NCBI GenBank assembly: GCA_010014665.1
Contig: RZYF01000005.1
Location: 1 to 32,968, forward strand
Reading direction: 5' to 3'
Source of the DNA: Candidatus Saccharimonadota bacterium
GTDB taxonomy: Bacteria > Patescibacteriota > Saccharimonadia > Saccharimonadales > Saccharimonadaceae
DNA: 32,968 nt
In this document: piece after piece, positions 6,986-15,823 of the stretch
Layout: every line of letters starts with the position of its first letter
Position numbering within the stretch: position 1 is the stretch's first letter
The notes under the pieces: generated by a model
What the model was told of the DNA's origin: nothing
Database searches by the model: none
The model's input: the letters and a program-made list of their open reading frames with translations, nothing else
Translations under genes and position numbers: made by a program

Positions 6986-8499
6986 ACTATATCCTTATAT
7001 AACGGTCCTGGTCTTCGATTGTTTGTTATTTTTTTAAAGGTAAGCTCTGCTCCAATTAGACACATCGGTAGCCCAATACCGGGAAGCGTACCAGCGCCGA
7101 CATAATAGAGATTTTTAAGTTTTTTACTCTTGTTTGGCGTACGGAAAATAATACTTTGACTAAGCAGATGAGACTCGCCTCCAAATGCGTTGTATTCCCA
7201 TGCGTTAAACTTCTGTTTAAAATCGTCTGGTCCAACTATAATCTGTTTCTCGATACGCGATTCGAGATCAGGTATATCCGCAGCTTTTGCAAACTCCTTC
7301 ACTACCCTAGTAGCTAATTCATTTTGCTGCTTAGATGATAACGATAAACCTGCCGGTATTGGCATAAGTATAAATAAATTCTCATAGCCTTTGGGAGCCA
7401 CGCTACGATCGGTTTTAGTAGGATTGCATACATAAATAGAAGCTTTTTCAGGTATTGTCTTATTCTCATAAATTGCGGCAAAATTCTCTCGCCACGCATC
7501 AACAAAATACAGGTTATGGTGTAATAACTGCGGTAGTTCACCTTTTACTCCAAGCGAAATCATCAAAGCTCCTGGACCCGGTTGTCGTTTATCCCAGTAT
7601 GACTGCGGAAAACTTTGGTGGTCTGAGCTAAGAAGTTTGGTTTCTGTATGCTGAATATCAGCATTGGATACTACTGTATTAGCATGATATTCCGAGCCGT
7701 CCGATAAACGAACCCCTACAGCAGCCCTGTGTGAAACGAGTATAGACTCAACAGGTGACTCATAATGATAAGTGATATCATAAGAACTTCCTAAAAGCTT
7801 TATATCATCGACAAGCGACATCATGCCGAGCTTTGGGTAGAATACACCACTTCGATAGTCCAGATGGCTCATAAGGGTATATATCGCCGGTGCCTGAAAC
7901 GGCGAACTTCCTAAAAATACCATATGATACTCAAGTAATTGCTGTAGACGCTGATCTTTGAAATACAACTTCACGTAGTTATCAAGTTTTTGAGCGACCA
8001 ACATAAGCATTTGTGGAGAATTTTTAATCACCGGCCACGCTATAACGTCACGTAATGATAATAGGTTTGTGTATAGAAAATATTCAACGGCAACCTTATA
8101 GGCTAGAGAACTCTTACTTACATATCTTTGCAATTTTTTTCCTGCTCCAAGTTCAATTGATTCAAATAATTTTTTGTCATTATTAACATCACCTTGAATC
8201 GTTAACGAGGGGTTATTTTCAAAAAAAACTCTATAGCCAGGCGTCAACCGGACAAGATCTAGTCGCTGTTTTGATGATTCACCAAAAACTTTATAATAAT
8301 TCTCAAATACTTCCGGCATTAGATACCACGATGGCCCGATATCAAACACATATCCGTCACTTTCAATAGCCGATACCCGACCACCAGCTGAAGCGTTTTT
8401 TTCAAATACATCGACCTTATAGCCTGCTTTTCCGAGCAAATTAGCCAACGCCATACCACCATAGCCGGCACCAATAATAATTGCAGTTTTTTTAGTCAT
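6982..8499 (-). CDS. crtI: Phytoene desaturase CrtI
   Basis: FAD-dependent desaturase that converts phytoene to lycopene at the membrane. The dinucleotide-binding motif GAGYGG is at residues 10-15, followed by the acidic end of the second strand (VDVFEKN). The C-terminal GAGTLPGIGLPMCLIGAEL matches the CrtI signature near the FAD. Length 505 aa is typical of bacterial CrtI. ATGA overlap with crtB and 4-nt overlap with crtYe place it in the middle of the operon. Confidence 0.93.
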   Translation of the reverse strand: MTKKTAIIIGAGYGGMALANLLGKAGYKVDVFEKNASAGGRVSAIESDGYVFDIGPSWYLMPEVFENYYKVFGESSKQRLDLVRLTPGYRVFFENNPSLTIQGDVNNDKKLFESIELGAGKKLQRYVSKSSLAYKVAVEYFLYTNLLSLRDVIAWPVIKNSPQMLMLVAQKLDNYVKLYFKDQRLQQLLEYHMVFLGSSPFQAPAIYTLMSHLDYRSGVFYPKLGMMSLVDDIKLLGSSYDITYHYESPVESILVSHRAAVGVRLSDGSEYHANTVVSNADIQHTETKLLSSDHQSFPQSYWDKRQPGPGALMISLGVKGELPQLLHHNLYFVDAWRENFAAIYENKTIPEKASIYVCNPTKTDRSVAPKGYENLFILMPIPAGLSLSSKQQNELATRVVKEFAKAADIPDLESRIEKQIIVGPDDFKQKFNAWEYNAFGGESHLLSQSIIFRTPNKSKKLKNLYYVGAGTLPGIGLPMCLIGAELTFKKITNNRRPGPLYKDIV

Positions 8500-9314
8500 C
8501 TTTTCACCTTTGCTTTGACAAGAAACATCACTTTTATGACATCAGGTACTCGCTTACGAGTTTTTAATAGTACGTCAACCGGGGTATCTCTAAGTATCTT
8601 TAATAAATGACGATAATAGTAATAGCTAGCCCGCACTGCCGAACGTGAATTACCAGGGAGTAAATTGATGGCATCGGATGCCGTAACGAAATCACGCTCA
8701 ATATCGTCAATGATTTGTTGTTTAGAAGACTCGCTGAATGTATCGTAAGATACTCCTGGAAAATACCATCTGTTCAAAACAACCCAATCATCATGAATGT
8801 CTCGCAAAAAATTTACTTTCTGATACGCAGAACCAAGTGCTTGGGCACCAGGCGTTAATTTTTTATAAAGCTCTAGGTCATTCGCTACAAACAATTTAAG
8901 ACACATCAGCCCTACAACCTCAGCTGATCCATAAATATATGTTCTATAGGTTGATTGATTAAATATGTTTTGCGTCAAATCCATCGCCATACTATCAAAA
9001 AAGGGGTTGATCAGCGTTTCATCTATCGAAAACCGTCTACACGTATCGCCAAATGCATGCAGTAACGGATTGTGTGAATAATTATTTGAAATAGCTTGAT
9101 CAACCTGAATTCTCAAATCTGCTAATTGCTTTTTTGCATCTTCGCCTCGATAGCTGTCAACTATTTCGTCTGCTAGACGTACCATACCGTAAATTGCGTA
9201 TATATAACGGCGTACAGACTGATCGAATAATCTACTACTTAAAGAGAATGATGTCGAGTAGCGTTTTGTATAGCGTTCTGAAAGATCGTAACTTAAACTA
9301 GTATAGGTTTCCAT
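8496..9314 (-). CDS. crtB: Phytoene synthase CrtB
   Basis: Condenses two GGPP molecules head-to-head into phytoene. Both Asp-rich motifs are visible: VRLADEIVD at about 45-53 and NFLRDIHDD at about 168-176. Length is 272 aa, slightly shorter than typical CrtB (~290-310 aa). The start lies 2 nt after crtE, and the stop overlaps the crtI start as ATGA. Squalene or dehydrosqualene synthase is the alternative within the family; the adjacent GGPP synthase, CrtI and cyclases favour phytoene. Confidence 0.92.
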   Translation of the reverse strand: METYTSLSYDLSERYTKRYSTSFSLSSRLFDQSVRRYIYAIYGMVRLADEIVDSYRGEDAKKQLADLRIQVDQAISNNYSHNPLLHAFGDTCRRFSIDETLINPFFDSMAMDLTQNIFNQSTYRTYIYGSAEVVGLMCLKLFVANDLELYKKLTPGAQALGSAYQKVNFLRDIHDDWVVLNRWYFPGVSYDTFSESSKQQIIDDIERDFVTASDAINLLPGNSRSAVRASYYYYRHLLKILRDTPVDVLLKTRKRVPDVIKVMFLVKAKVKR

Positions 9315-9316
9315 AT

Positions 9317-10366
9317 TTACTTCTTCCGGGCCTCTATACGGGAAGTTAGTTCAACTAAAGCAGTTTTACGAAAACTATCTGGAATCTTATCAAGTTGTAT
9401 TCTAGCTTGTTGTAAATATTCTAAAATTAGATTTTCAGTTTTTTGTTTAGCCCCCGATTCAACCATGTCTAGTTTTATCTTTTGCAACAACCCGTTCGTC
9501 GCTATTGACTTGCCAAAGTATTTAAAATTTTTAGCATGGCTTTCGTTCATTAATTGTTCATGGAAAGCAACCAGGGCAGTTCTTTTTCCTTCGCGCAAAT
9601 CTGCAATATTTGATAATTTTCCAGTATCGACGATATCACCATATAAATCCAAAAGATCATCTTGCATCTGAAAGGCAATACCAATACTGGCTGCGTATTT
9701 TTCTAAAATCTCACAGATTTGACTATCTGTATCCTGACAGTATGCACCTACTAAAAGCGGACCAATGAAACTATAGCCCGCTGTCTTATAACGATAGATA
9801 TCATTTGGATCAAACCCAATGTCATCAACAAAAGTTGCCTCAACATCCATCAGTTCGCCTCCGATTACCTCAAACACAGAAGATGCTAGTTGCTCAGCAA
9901 TCAATCGTTTAGTATTCTCCGAATAATCTACCTTATACAATAGTCTGTAAGCTTCAGATAATAAGACGTCACCCGCCAGAATACCAGTGGAGTTAGCATA
10001 ATGAGCAGCCCTATCAGTATTAACATAGTTACTGTAAACATCTCTGTAGATACCGCTTATATTCTTTTCACCGTGACGCACATCATCTTGATCTATTACA
10101 TCATCATGAATTAACATTGCGACATGAACCAGCTCTTGAGCAACCGCTACAGGTAAAATTTTATCGTCAAAACCATCGTTACCAACAATCGTCAAATACG
10201 GCCTTATACGCTTGCCTCCAACCAAAACAATATGTTCTATCCGTGACCATAAAGCTTGATAAGTTGCATTAATCTGACCAGCCTCTTGTTTACGTATATA
10301 TAACAAATTAGTCAGGTAATCGTCTATAATCGCCTTTGTTTCAGCTATCGAAATTGAACTGGGCAT
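9317..10366 (-). CDS. crtE: Geranylgeranyl diphosphate synthase
   Basis: Trans-prenyltransferase building the C20 precursor from IPP and DMAPP. GGKRIRP and the first Asp-rich motif HDDVIDQDD are followed by the second motif FQMQDDLLDLYGD. I place the start at 10366, 6 codons inside the 10384 start of the ORF track, because TATAAT (10374-10379) lies 7 nt before this ATG and would otherwise sit inside the coding region. That gives 349 aa. It is the first gene of the crt operon. Product chain length is inferred from context. Confidence 0.9.
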   Translation of the reverse strand: MPSSISIAETKAIIDDYLTNLLYIRKQEAGQINATYQALWSRIEHIVLVGGKRIRPYLTIVGNDGFDDKILPVAVAQELVHVAMLIHDDVIDQDDVRHGEKNISGIYRDVYSNYVNTDRAAHYANSTGILAGDVLLSEAYRLLYKVDYSENTKRLIAEQLASSVFEVIGGELMDVEATFVDDIGFDPNDIYRYKTAGYSFIGPLLVGAYCQDTDSQICEILEKYAASIGIAFQMQDDLLDLYGDIVDTGKLSNIADLREGKRTALVAFHEQLMNESHAKNFKYFGKSIATNGLLQKIKLDMVESGAKQKTENLILEYLQQARIQLDKIPDSFRKTALVELTSRIEARKK

Positions 10367-10373
10367 AGTATTT

Positions 10374-10379
10374 ATTATA
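10374..10379 (-). promoter_or_regulatory. -10 box of the crt operon (leaderless)
   Basis: TATAAT on the minus strand, preceded by TGTG as in extended -10 boxes, ends 7 nt before ATG 10366. It fits the spacing seen at murT, uvrA, uvrC and others. No good -35 is visible. Confidence 0.5.
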
Positions 10380-10522
10380 CACATTATCAGATAGCAAATT
10401 CATCACTAATTGATAATTTTTTTCACGAATTTGTAGAAAGAATTTATTATAATATTGAAGATTGATATATTACTATGAAACTTAATGTAATATTTTAGAT
10501 TAATTAAAAGATATCATGTGGA

Positions 10523-12322
10523 TCAAGGAGTTTTATAAACTGTCGCTGATTGTGCAGTCCATTCATGGACAGAACGTAACCTCGTACTCGGTTCTGCCAA
10601 AATAGAACCATCCTCTCCCGTAACTGCAGAAGAAACAGTTAGATAATTTGCTTCGGGCTGATACAGAGCGATCGCTGGTGAATCTATAGACCAACGTTCG
10701 GCGAATGCTTGGTATTTGCTAAGCCTCAACTTAGAATCCATCCGACTCCGCGCACTGGATAATATATCATCAGCTATCGAGGATTTATAGTTTGCAAAGT
10801 TTAAACCCTCAGGCTTAGCTTGAGATGAATGCCAATAAGCATAAACATCCGGGTCAGCTCCAATTGATAACTCATTCAAGAAGACATCATATGACCTGGG
10901 TTGTACGAACTCACCGAATAACTCATCACGATCGACTAATTTTACTGAAGTTTTCACGCCAACTTGTTTCCATTGTTTCGTTATTAACGCAAGAATAGCT
11001 GGATAATCTCCTGTATCTGGCGCGACGATTTCAAGTTCAAGTTTTTGACCATCTTTTTGTCGTATGTCGTCCGACCCGACTATCCAGCCCAGTTGGTCTA
11101 ATTTGTTTGCAGCTTTTCGCGTGTCATAACTCAACTGGAAGTTCCCAGACTGAACAAGAATTGGACCATCCATAAGAGCACCATTCCCATATAGAGCATC
11201 AGATATAATTGACCTGCGATTAGTTGCTTCCACTAGTGCTTGGCGCACTGTACTATCGGCCAGTATAGGACTTGAGGTATTAAATATTGCAAATACTCCA
11301 TTATTTAGCTTCATATGGGTGTTTTTTATAAAAGGATTCTGTGATTGAACCGTTTGAATATCGGAAGCACTTAAACGAAAGGCTGCATTAACCTCACCAG
11401 TCAGAATACCCTTCTTGAGATATTCAGAAGACTTAAAGGTATGTATCTGGAAACGGCTAAGACGTACTGTTCCTCCATAGTATTTGTCGTTTTTTTCCAT
11501 ATGTATAACCATCCGATTAGTCGATGGGCTGATTATCTGAATTCTCTGAAATTTAAACGGACCACTACCAACAGGTATACGGCTAAAAGAATGCTCTCGT
11601 AATTTTGACGTAGTCACACCGTCTAAAATATGTTTCGGTAGAATACTGAACGTTAGAGCATGCGCAAACGGAGCATATACTGTCGGAGTCGTGATACGAA
11701 TCTGCTTGTTGGTAATTTTTTCCACACTAACCCCAGCCCAACTCTTATATAAACTCGTTTTGGACCCTGGAGATTGCATCAGTTTTATAGTAAACAAAAC
11801 ATCCTCAATCGTTAACTTGCTACCATCATGCCAATATATATCATCACGTAAATTGATAGTGTATACTTTGCCATCATCGCTAACATCCCATGACTTAGCT
11901 GCGTCAGATCTTAGAGAATTATCACGATCGTAAGCTAAAAGTGATGAAAAAAGAAGTTTTTCGGCTGTCTTCTCTGGTTGTGTCGAAATATAGAGAGGGT
12001 TCAAAGTTTCTATTTCTCCCACCATACCTTCAGCATACACTCCACCATCCTGAGGCCCTTCTGTCATATATCCGGCCTGGAACCAACTCATTTGAAAAAA
12101 CGTTAATCCGATTAGTAAGGCAGTCAATACTAACCATGAAATCATTCGTCGACTAACCGAATTAACGTTTGACCAACGTCGTAAAATAAATCGACGAGCA
12201 TGTTTTACCGAGGCTGTTTCTAGCTTACGCGCTGTTCGCTTGAAAACACCTTTTTTAACACCTAACCTAGTAAAACTTCGCCAGCTGGTATTTTTAGTAT
12301 GATTTTTTTCATCAAGCGCCAT
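10523..12322 (-). CDS. Membrane-anchored family 5 (peptide-type) solute-binding protein
   Basis: Extracellular binding protein of the OppA/DppA class (SBP_bac_5). After a basic cytoplasmic N-terminus of about 60 residues comes one transmembrane helix (about 62-80, SWLVLTALLIGLTFF) and then the binding fold, starting EGMVGEIETLNPLY and containing the family-typical KSWDVSDDGKVYTINLRDDIYWHDG region. There is no lipobox Cys; the helix itself anchors it. Length 599 aa. The start is 26 nt after secG. No permease or ATPase gene is in the window, so it either works with a distant transporter or has another role. Confidence 0.88.
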   Translation of the reverse strand: MALDEKNHTKNTSWRSFTRLGVKKGVFKRTARKLETASVKHARRFILRRWSNVNSVSRRMISWLVLTALLIGLTFFQMSWFQAGYMTEGPQDGGVYAEGMVGEIETLNPLYISTQPEKTAEKLLFSSLLAYDRDNSLRSDAAKSWDVSDDGKVYTINLRDDIYWHDGSKLTIEDVLFTIKLMQSPGSKTSLYKSWAGVSVEKITNKQIRITTPTVYAPFAHALTFSILPKHILDGVTTSKLREHSFSRIPVGSGPFKFQRIQIISPSTNRMVIHMEKNDKYYGGTVRLSRFQIHTFKSSEYLKKGILTGEVNAAFRLSASDIQTVQSQNPFIKNTHMKLNNGVFAIFNTSSPILADSTVRQALVEATNRRSIISDALYGNGALMDGPILVQSGNFQLSYDTRKAANKLDQLGWIVGSDDIRQKDGQKLELEIVAPDTGDYPAILALITKQWKQVGVKTSVKLVDRDELFGEFVQPRSYDVFLNELSIGADPDVYAYWHSSQAKPEGLNFANYKSSIADDILSSARSRMDSKLRLSKYQAFAERWSIDSPAIALYQPEANYLTVSSAVTGEDGSILAEPSTRLRSVHEWTAQSATVYKTP

Positions 12323-12347
12323 AGGATTATCGCTAAATTGCTTTCTG

Positions 12348-12572
12348 TTAAGCTAAAATAAGATTGACTAATATTGATAACACAAATATTATCGCTATTA
12401 CCACTGTCGCCTCAAACAAGCTCTTATCTACACCACGTCGAGTGGTAAAAAGCTCACCCGAACTACCGAAACCAGCACCCAGGCTAGCACCGCGGGCCTG
12501 TAATAATATAAACAGCATCAATAGTATCCCTGAAACAATTGTTACTATCTGAAGTATATATGCGATACTCAT
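12348..12572 (-). CDS. secG: Preprotein translocase subunit SecG
   Basis: Small Sec translocon subunit assisting SecYE. 74 aa with two helices (about 5-24 and 52-72) around the conserved QARGASLGAGFGSSGELFTTRRG loop. GGGAG lies 11 nt upstream of the ATG, and the start overlaps the preceding membrane protein gene by 4 nt. Length matches bacterial SecG. Confidence 0.93.
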   Translation of the reverse strand: MSIAYILQIVTIVSGILLMLFILLQARGASLGAGFGSSGELFTTRRGVDKSLFEATVVIAIIFVLSILVNLILA

Positions 12573-12961
12573 GACTGTATTAACTCCCTGTTATTATCTA
12601 ACCTATAATCCATTATACCCGTAATTATATAATTAATCATACTTATTAACATACCTGTCAGGACAGCTCCCCAGAAACTTACTTCAAGACCCGGTACCAA
12701 TTTAAGAGCAACATAGACCATGAGGCCGTTGATTATCAGCATAAAAAGCCCCAAAGTTAGTAAAATAGCCGGTAGCGACAGTACGGCCACAAGGGGTTTT
12801 AAAAATGTGTTTACTAGCGATAGTACCAAACCAGCTAACAAAAAAGTTGCTGTAGTTGCTTCATTCTCCACGAAACTACCACTTAATAATCGTGACGCAA
12901 CCCAAAGCCCAAGACTAATCATTAGCCATCTTAAAACAAAAAACTTGAACTGCTTACGCAT
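12569..12961 (-). CDS. PF04020 (YvlD / phage-holin superfamily IV) membrane protein
   Basis: 130-aa protein with four hydrophobic segments. The motifs VNTFLKPLVAVLSLPAILLTLGLFMLIINGLM and SFWGAVLTGMLISMINYIITG are characteristic of this widespread small membrane family. Molecular function is unknown; a phage origin should not be assumed from the holin label. TATACT ends 10 nt before the ATG, leaving a leader of only a few nucleotides. It overlaps secG by 4 nt. Confidence 0.85.
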   Translation of the reverse strand: MRKQFKFFVLRWLMISLGLWVASRLLSGSFVENEATTATFLLAGLVLSLVNTFLKPLVAVLSLPAILLTLGLFMLIINGLMVYVALKLVPGLEVSFWGAVLTGMLISMINYIITGIMDYRLDNNRELIQS

Positions 12962-12981
12962 CGTTGTTATTAGTATACCAT

Positions 12982-14559
12982 TTAATTGATTTTATGACTC
13001 GGGCTATAGATATAATCATAAATTTTTTGCCCAGTTTTTAAGCCAACAACTTGCTGTAGTTCGTCTAATGATGCTTTTTTTACACCATTAATACTACCAA
13101 ATTTTTTTATAAGTTTTTTTCTAATTACATCACCAACACCTGGTATATCCTCAAGACGACTTTTTAGCTGACCACTACGTCGCAAAGTCTCATGATAACT
13201 GACTGCGAATCGGTGCGACTCATCACGAACCCGCTGGAACAACTTTGTAATATCGCTATAACGACTATTATTTCCACCGCGAAGGTTTTTGGAATGTGTG
13301 CCCGCATTCAATTGACCAACATGCAGATTCACGAAGTAGTATTCATTTTCTAGCCTAACAAAAACTCCTGGCTCTGGATGAATTTTAAGCTCATCTAAAT
13401 ATCTAATTTTTACGTTTGAACGAAGCCTATGCACGACAACCTCTTCGTTACGTTTTGATATGCTGATAGCTGGAATTTTTAAACCATAATTATCTAATAC
13501 ATCTACAGCAACTTGCAGCTGTTGGCTACCACCATCTATCAATATCAAATCAGGCAAACCCCAAGCTTTACAATTTTTTTCACTAAAGCGTCGCTGCAAA
13601 GCCTCACGCATACTAGCGTAATCATCATTGATCTGTTTGGACATTTTAAATTTACGATAGCGCGCTCGATCACTAACCCCATTCGTAAATACCACCATGC
13701 TGGCTACAACATTCGTACCACTTAGATGCGAGATATCATAGCCCTCAATTCTTGCTGGCGGATTATCTAGACCTAGAAGATTTGCTAAATCAGTTAATGC
13801 TTGATCCTTAGATAAATCTAAAAATTCTTTATCCGAAAATACAATTTGTTTGCCTAGTTCCTTAAGATACCTCAACTGGTTACGTATCTGGGCTGCTTTT
13901 TCAAATTCCTGCTCTGTGGCTGCCTGATGCATTTCTTTTTCAAGTTCTTTAACTATACTTCGCTTTTTGCCTTCAATAACCGCAATCAAACGACGTAAAT
14001 TTACTCTATAATTTTCGACTGAGGTCTTACCGCTTTCAAGACCAGGGTCAAGCCCTAGATAATACTGCAGACTAGCTCTTTTCTGTCTACCAACTTGTTT
14101 AGTCGCATAGGGAAATATTCGTCTCAGTAATCTTAAGGCTTGGCGTACATTGTAAAGTGAAAAATATGGCCCAAAATAACGTGCTCCATCATCTTGTGGT
14201 TGTCTAGTTGTGCTTACCGTTGGATAATCACTGTCGATATCGATTCTTATATAACTCAAAGATTTGTCGTCTCGTAATAATATATTGTATGGTGGCATAT
14301 ATCGTCGCACCATCTCGGCTTCTAAAAATAAAGCTTCAATTTCACTATCAACCACCATCCAGTCCGTATCGGCAATGTTTGAAATCAACTGTTCGGTTTT
14401 GAGATCACGAGTTCTCGATGCTTGAAAATATTGTCTGACTCGATTACGTAAATTAGCCGCTTTGCCGACATAGATAACATCACCTGTAGCGTTTTTATGA
14501 AAATAAATACCGGGTTCTTTCGGCAATTCCTTGAGTTTATTCTCTAGATCGTGATTCAT
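12982..14559 (-). CDS. uvrC: Excinuclease ABC subunit C
   Basis: Dual-incision nuclease of nucleotide excision repair. Domains in order: GIY-YIG (residues ~12-90, GIYFHKNATGDVIYVGKAANLRNRVRQYF split over the motif), UVR motif (~200-235), RNase H-like nuclease (~270-420, with ALPDLILIDGG-like GLPDLILIDGGSQQL), and helix-hairpin-helix repeats (~465-520, DIPGVGDVIRKKLIKKFGS). 525 aa, shorter than Escherichia coli UvrC (610 aa) but with all domains. Leaderless start: TATAAT 6 nt before the ATG. uvrA is also in this window; uvrB is not. Confidence 0.95.
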   Translation of the reverse strand: MNHDLENKLKELPKEPGIYFHKNATGDVIYVGKAANLRNRVRQYFQASRTRDLKTEQLISNIADTDWMVVDSEIEALFLEAEMVRRYMPPYNILLRDDKSLSYIRIDIDSDYPTVSTTRQPQDDGARYFGPYFSLYNVRQALRLLRRIFPYATKQVGRQKRASLQYYLGLDPGLESGKTSVENYRVNLRRLIAVIEGKKRSIVKELEKEMHQAATEQEFEKAAQIRNQLRYLKELGKQIVFSDKEFLDLSKDQALTDLANLLGLDNPPARIEGYDISHLSGTNVVASMVVFTNGVSDRARYRKFKMSKQINDDYASMREALQRRFSEKNCKAWGLPDLILIDGGSQQLQVAVDVLDNYGLKIPAISISKRNEEVVVHRLRSNVKIRYLDELKIHPEPGVFVRLENEYYFVNLHVGQLNAGTHSKNLRGGNNSRYSDITKLFQRVRDESHRFAVSYHETLRRSGQLKSRLEDIPGVGDVIRKKLIKKFGSINGVKKASLDELQQVVGLKTGQKIYDYIYSPSHKIN

Positions 14560-14565
14560 ATGACT

Positions 14566-14571
14566 ATTATA
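14566..14571 (-). promoter_or_regulatory. -10 box of uvrC (leaderless)
   Basis: TATAAT on the minus strand ends 6 nt before the uvrC ATG, with no Shine-Dalgarno in the gap. Confidence 0.6.
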
Positions 14572-14815
14572 TCGCCTTAACAGCTAGTCACTACTGTGTC
14601 AAACCGATTTTATTATATATAGATACTTTCGCCATCTGTGCCACGTGTACTATATGTTTATTAATACTATCGAACAAAAATTAATCATCTTTCCTAAAAT
14701 AGCCGGCTATCCCACACATATATAATCCTTTTGTTGTCTTTCCATTCGCAAGCTATTATACCGCACTTTAGGTTGTTTTTTAGTTATTGTAAATAATTTA
14801 CAATAAGAAATTTTT

Positions 14816-15598
14816 CTATTCAACATTCGTACGTCCAAAGGCTATCAAGCCGCGCTCACCAACAGCTAATTTACTATAACGAATCTGCATAATCGAATCC
14901 TTGGTCTCGTTACCACCTATAGTTATAAGCTTATCGCCTTCTACGCCAAGTACTAGCGCCACATGTTCCGAGCTATTCGAATCAGCAGTATCGCCCTCAT
15001 AAAATGCCACGTCACCTAACTTTGGAACATAATCACCCACTACGAAATACGCATCATACTGACGGTAGTAGTCACGGAGCGTACTGACTCCAGGTATACG
15101 CCAATAGCCAGTTGTTGGGTGTTCGTACGGTATACCGGCTTCGTCACGTACCCAGCTAATAAAATCGGCACACCACGGCTCCTTAATTCCTTCAGTATAA
15201 GCCATGACTGATTCATCGTAGCCTGTCGGGTGCTTAGCATATTCGCTCTTAATAATAGTGACTAAGGTTTTTTGGACCGCAGTAAGTTTAGATTCATCTA
15301 TCAGTGGAAACGGTCGATAATTAATATTTGGTAATTTAGTCTCTACTGATTGTTTAGCGATAATCAGCTGAGTTAAGCTTGCTTGTCCTGTTTTGCTATT
15401 GTTATTTGACCCACTGAATGGTAGCGCTCCTCCAACGACGAATATTGTTACTAAGAGGATTGGCGTGAAACGCGCAGATTGACGATAATTAGCTTGGCTA
15501 ATATTTGATACGGCCGACTTTCGGTCGACAGAAATAGTCCGGTCATGACGATTCGTGAATTGTTGTGGCATTTTTTGTTTTTTCTTGAGGATTATCAA
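14816..15598 (-). CDS. Secreted CHAP/NlpC-type peptidoglycan hydrolase
   Basis: 260 aa. An N-terminal basic stretch and one hydrophobic helix (RFTPILLVTIFVVGGALPF, ~44-62) suggest export or anchoring. The C-terminal half is a papain-like cysteine hydrolase domain: nucleophile Cys in KEPWCADFISWVRDEAG, His in SSEHVALVLG, and GDVAFYEGD typical of CHAP. It likely cleaves peptide bonds in cell-wall peptides. The ORF start is TTG at 15598, 5 nt after TATACT. A start at ATG 15571 (MPQQFTNRH) is an equally good choice. 14575-14815 downstream of uvrC is AT-rich and without a gene; ATTGTAAA/TTTACAAT near 14785 is a weak hairpin. Confidence 0.8.
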   Translation of the reverse strand: MIILKKKQKMPQQFTNRHDRTISVDRKSAVSNISQANYRQSARFTPILLVTIFVVGGALPFSGSNNNSKTGQASLTQLIIAKQSVETKLPNINYRPFPLIDESKLTAVQKTLVTIIKSEYAKHPTGYDESVMAYTEGIKEPWCADFISWVRDEAGIPYEHPTTGYWRIPGVSTLRDYYRQYDAYFVVGDYVPKLGDVAFYEGDTADSNSSEHVALVLGVEGDKLITIGGNETKDSIMQIRYSKLAVGERGLIAFGRTNVE

Positions 15599-15694
15599 TG
15601 ATAAGTATACAACAAACCTAACAATTGATGAAATACATAATAATCGTACTAGGAATAGTCAGATTGGTTACACTATTCAACGTTAAAATGTTAA

Positions 15695-15725
15695 TATAAT
15701 ACGCACTATGAACGTCTCATTTTGA
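15695..15725 (+). promoter_or_regulatory. -10 box and possible 5-codon leader ORF upstream of ABC exporter
   Basis: TATAAT (15695-15700) is followed after 7 nt by ATG and a five-codon frame MNVSF-stop (15708-15725), the spacing seen at leaderless genes here. GAACGT / ACGTTC (15710-15731) can form a hairpin. The exporter gene starts about 100 nt further on, with its own Shine-Dalgarno. A translated leader peptide is possible but unproven. Confidence 0.3.
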
Positions 15726-15823
15726 ACGTTCCACTATTCACGCAGATGTTCGAACAAGCCGAACCAATAGCGATATCTTTCCTAGATACGTCATGTTAAA
15801 GCTAAATACGAAAGGATCTTTTC

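Noticed and set aside
12569-12961. Prophage holin
   Set aside because: PF04020 is a general membrane family; it sits between uvrC and secG with no phage genes.
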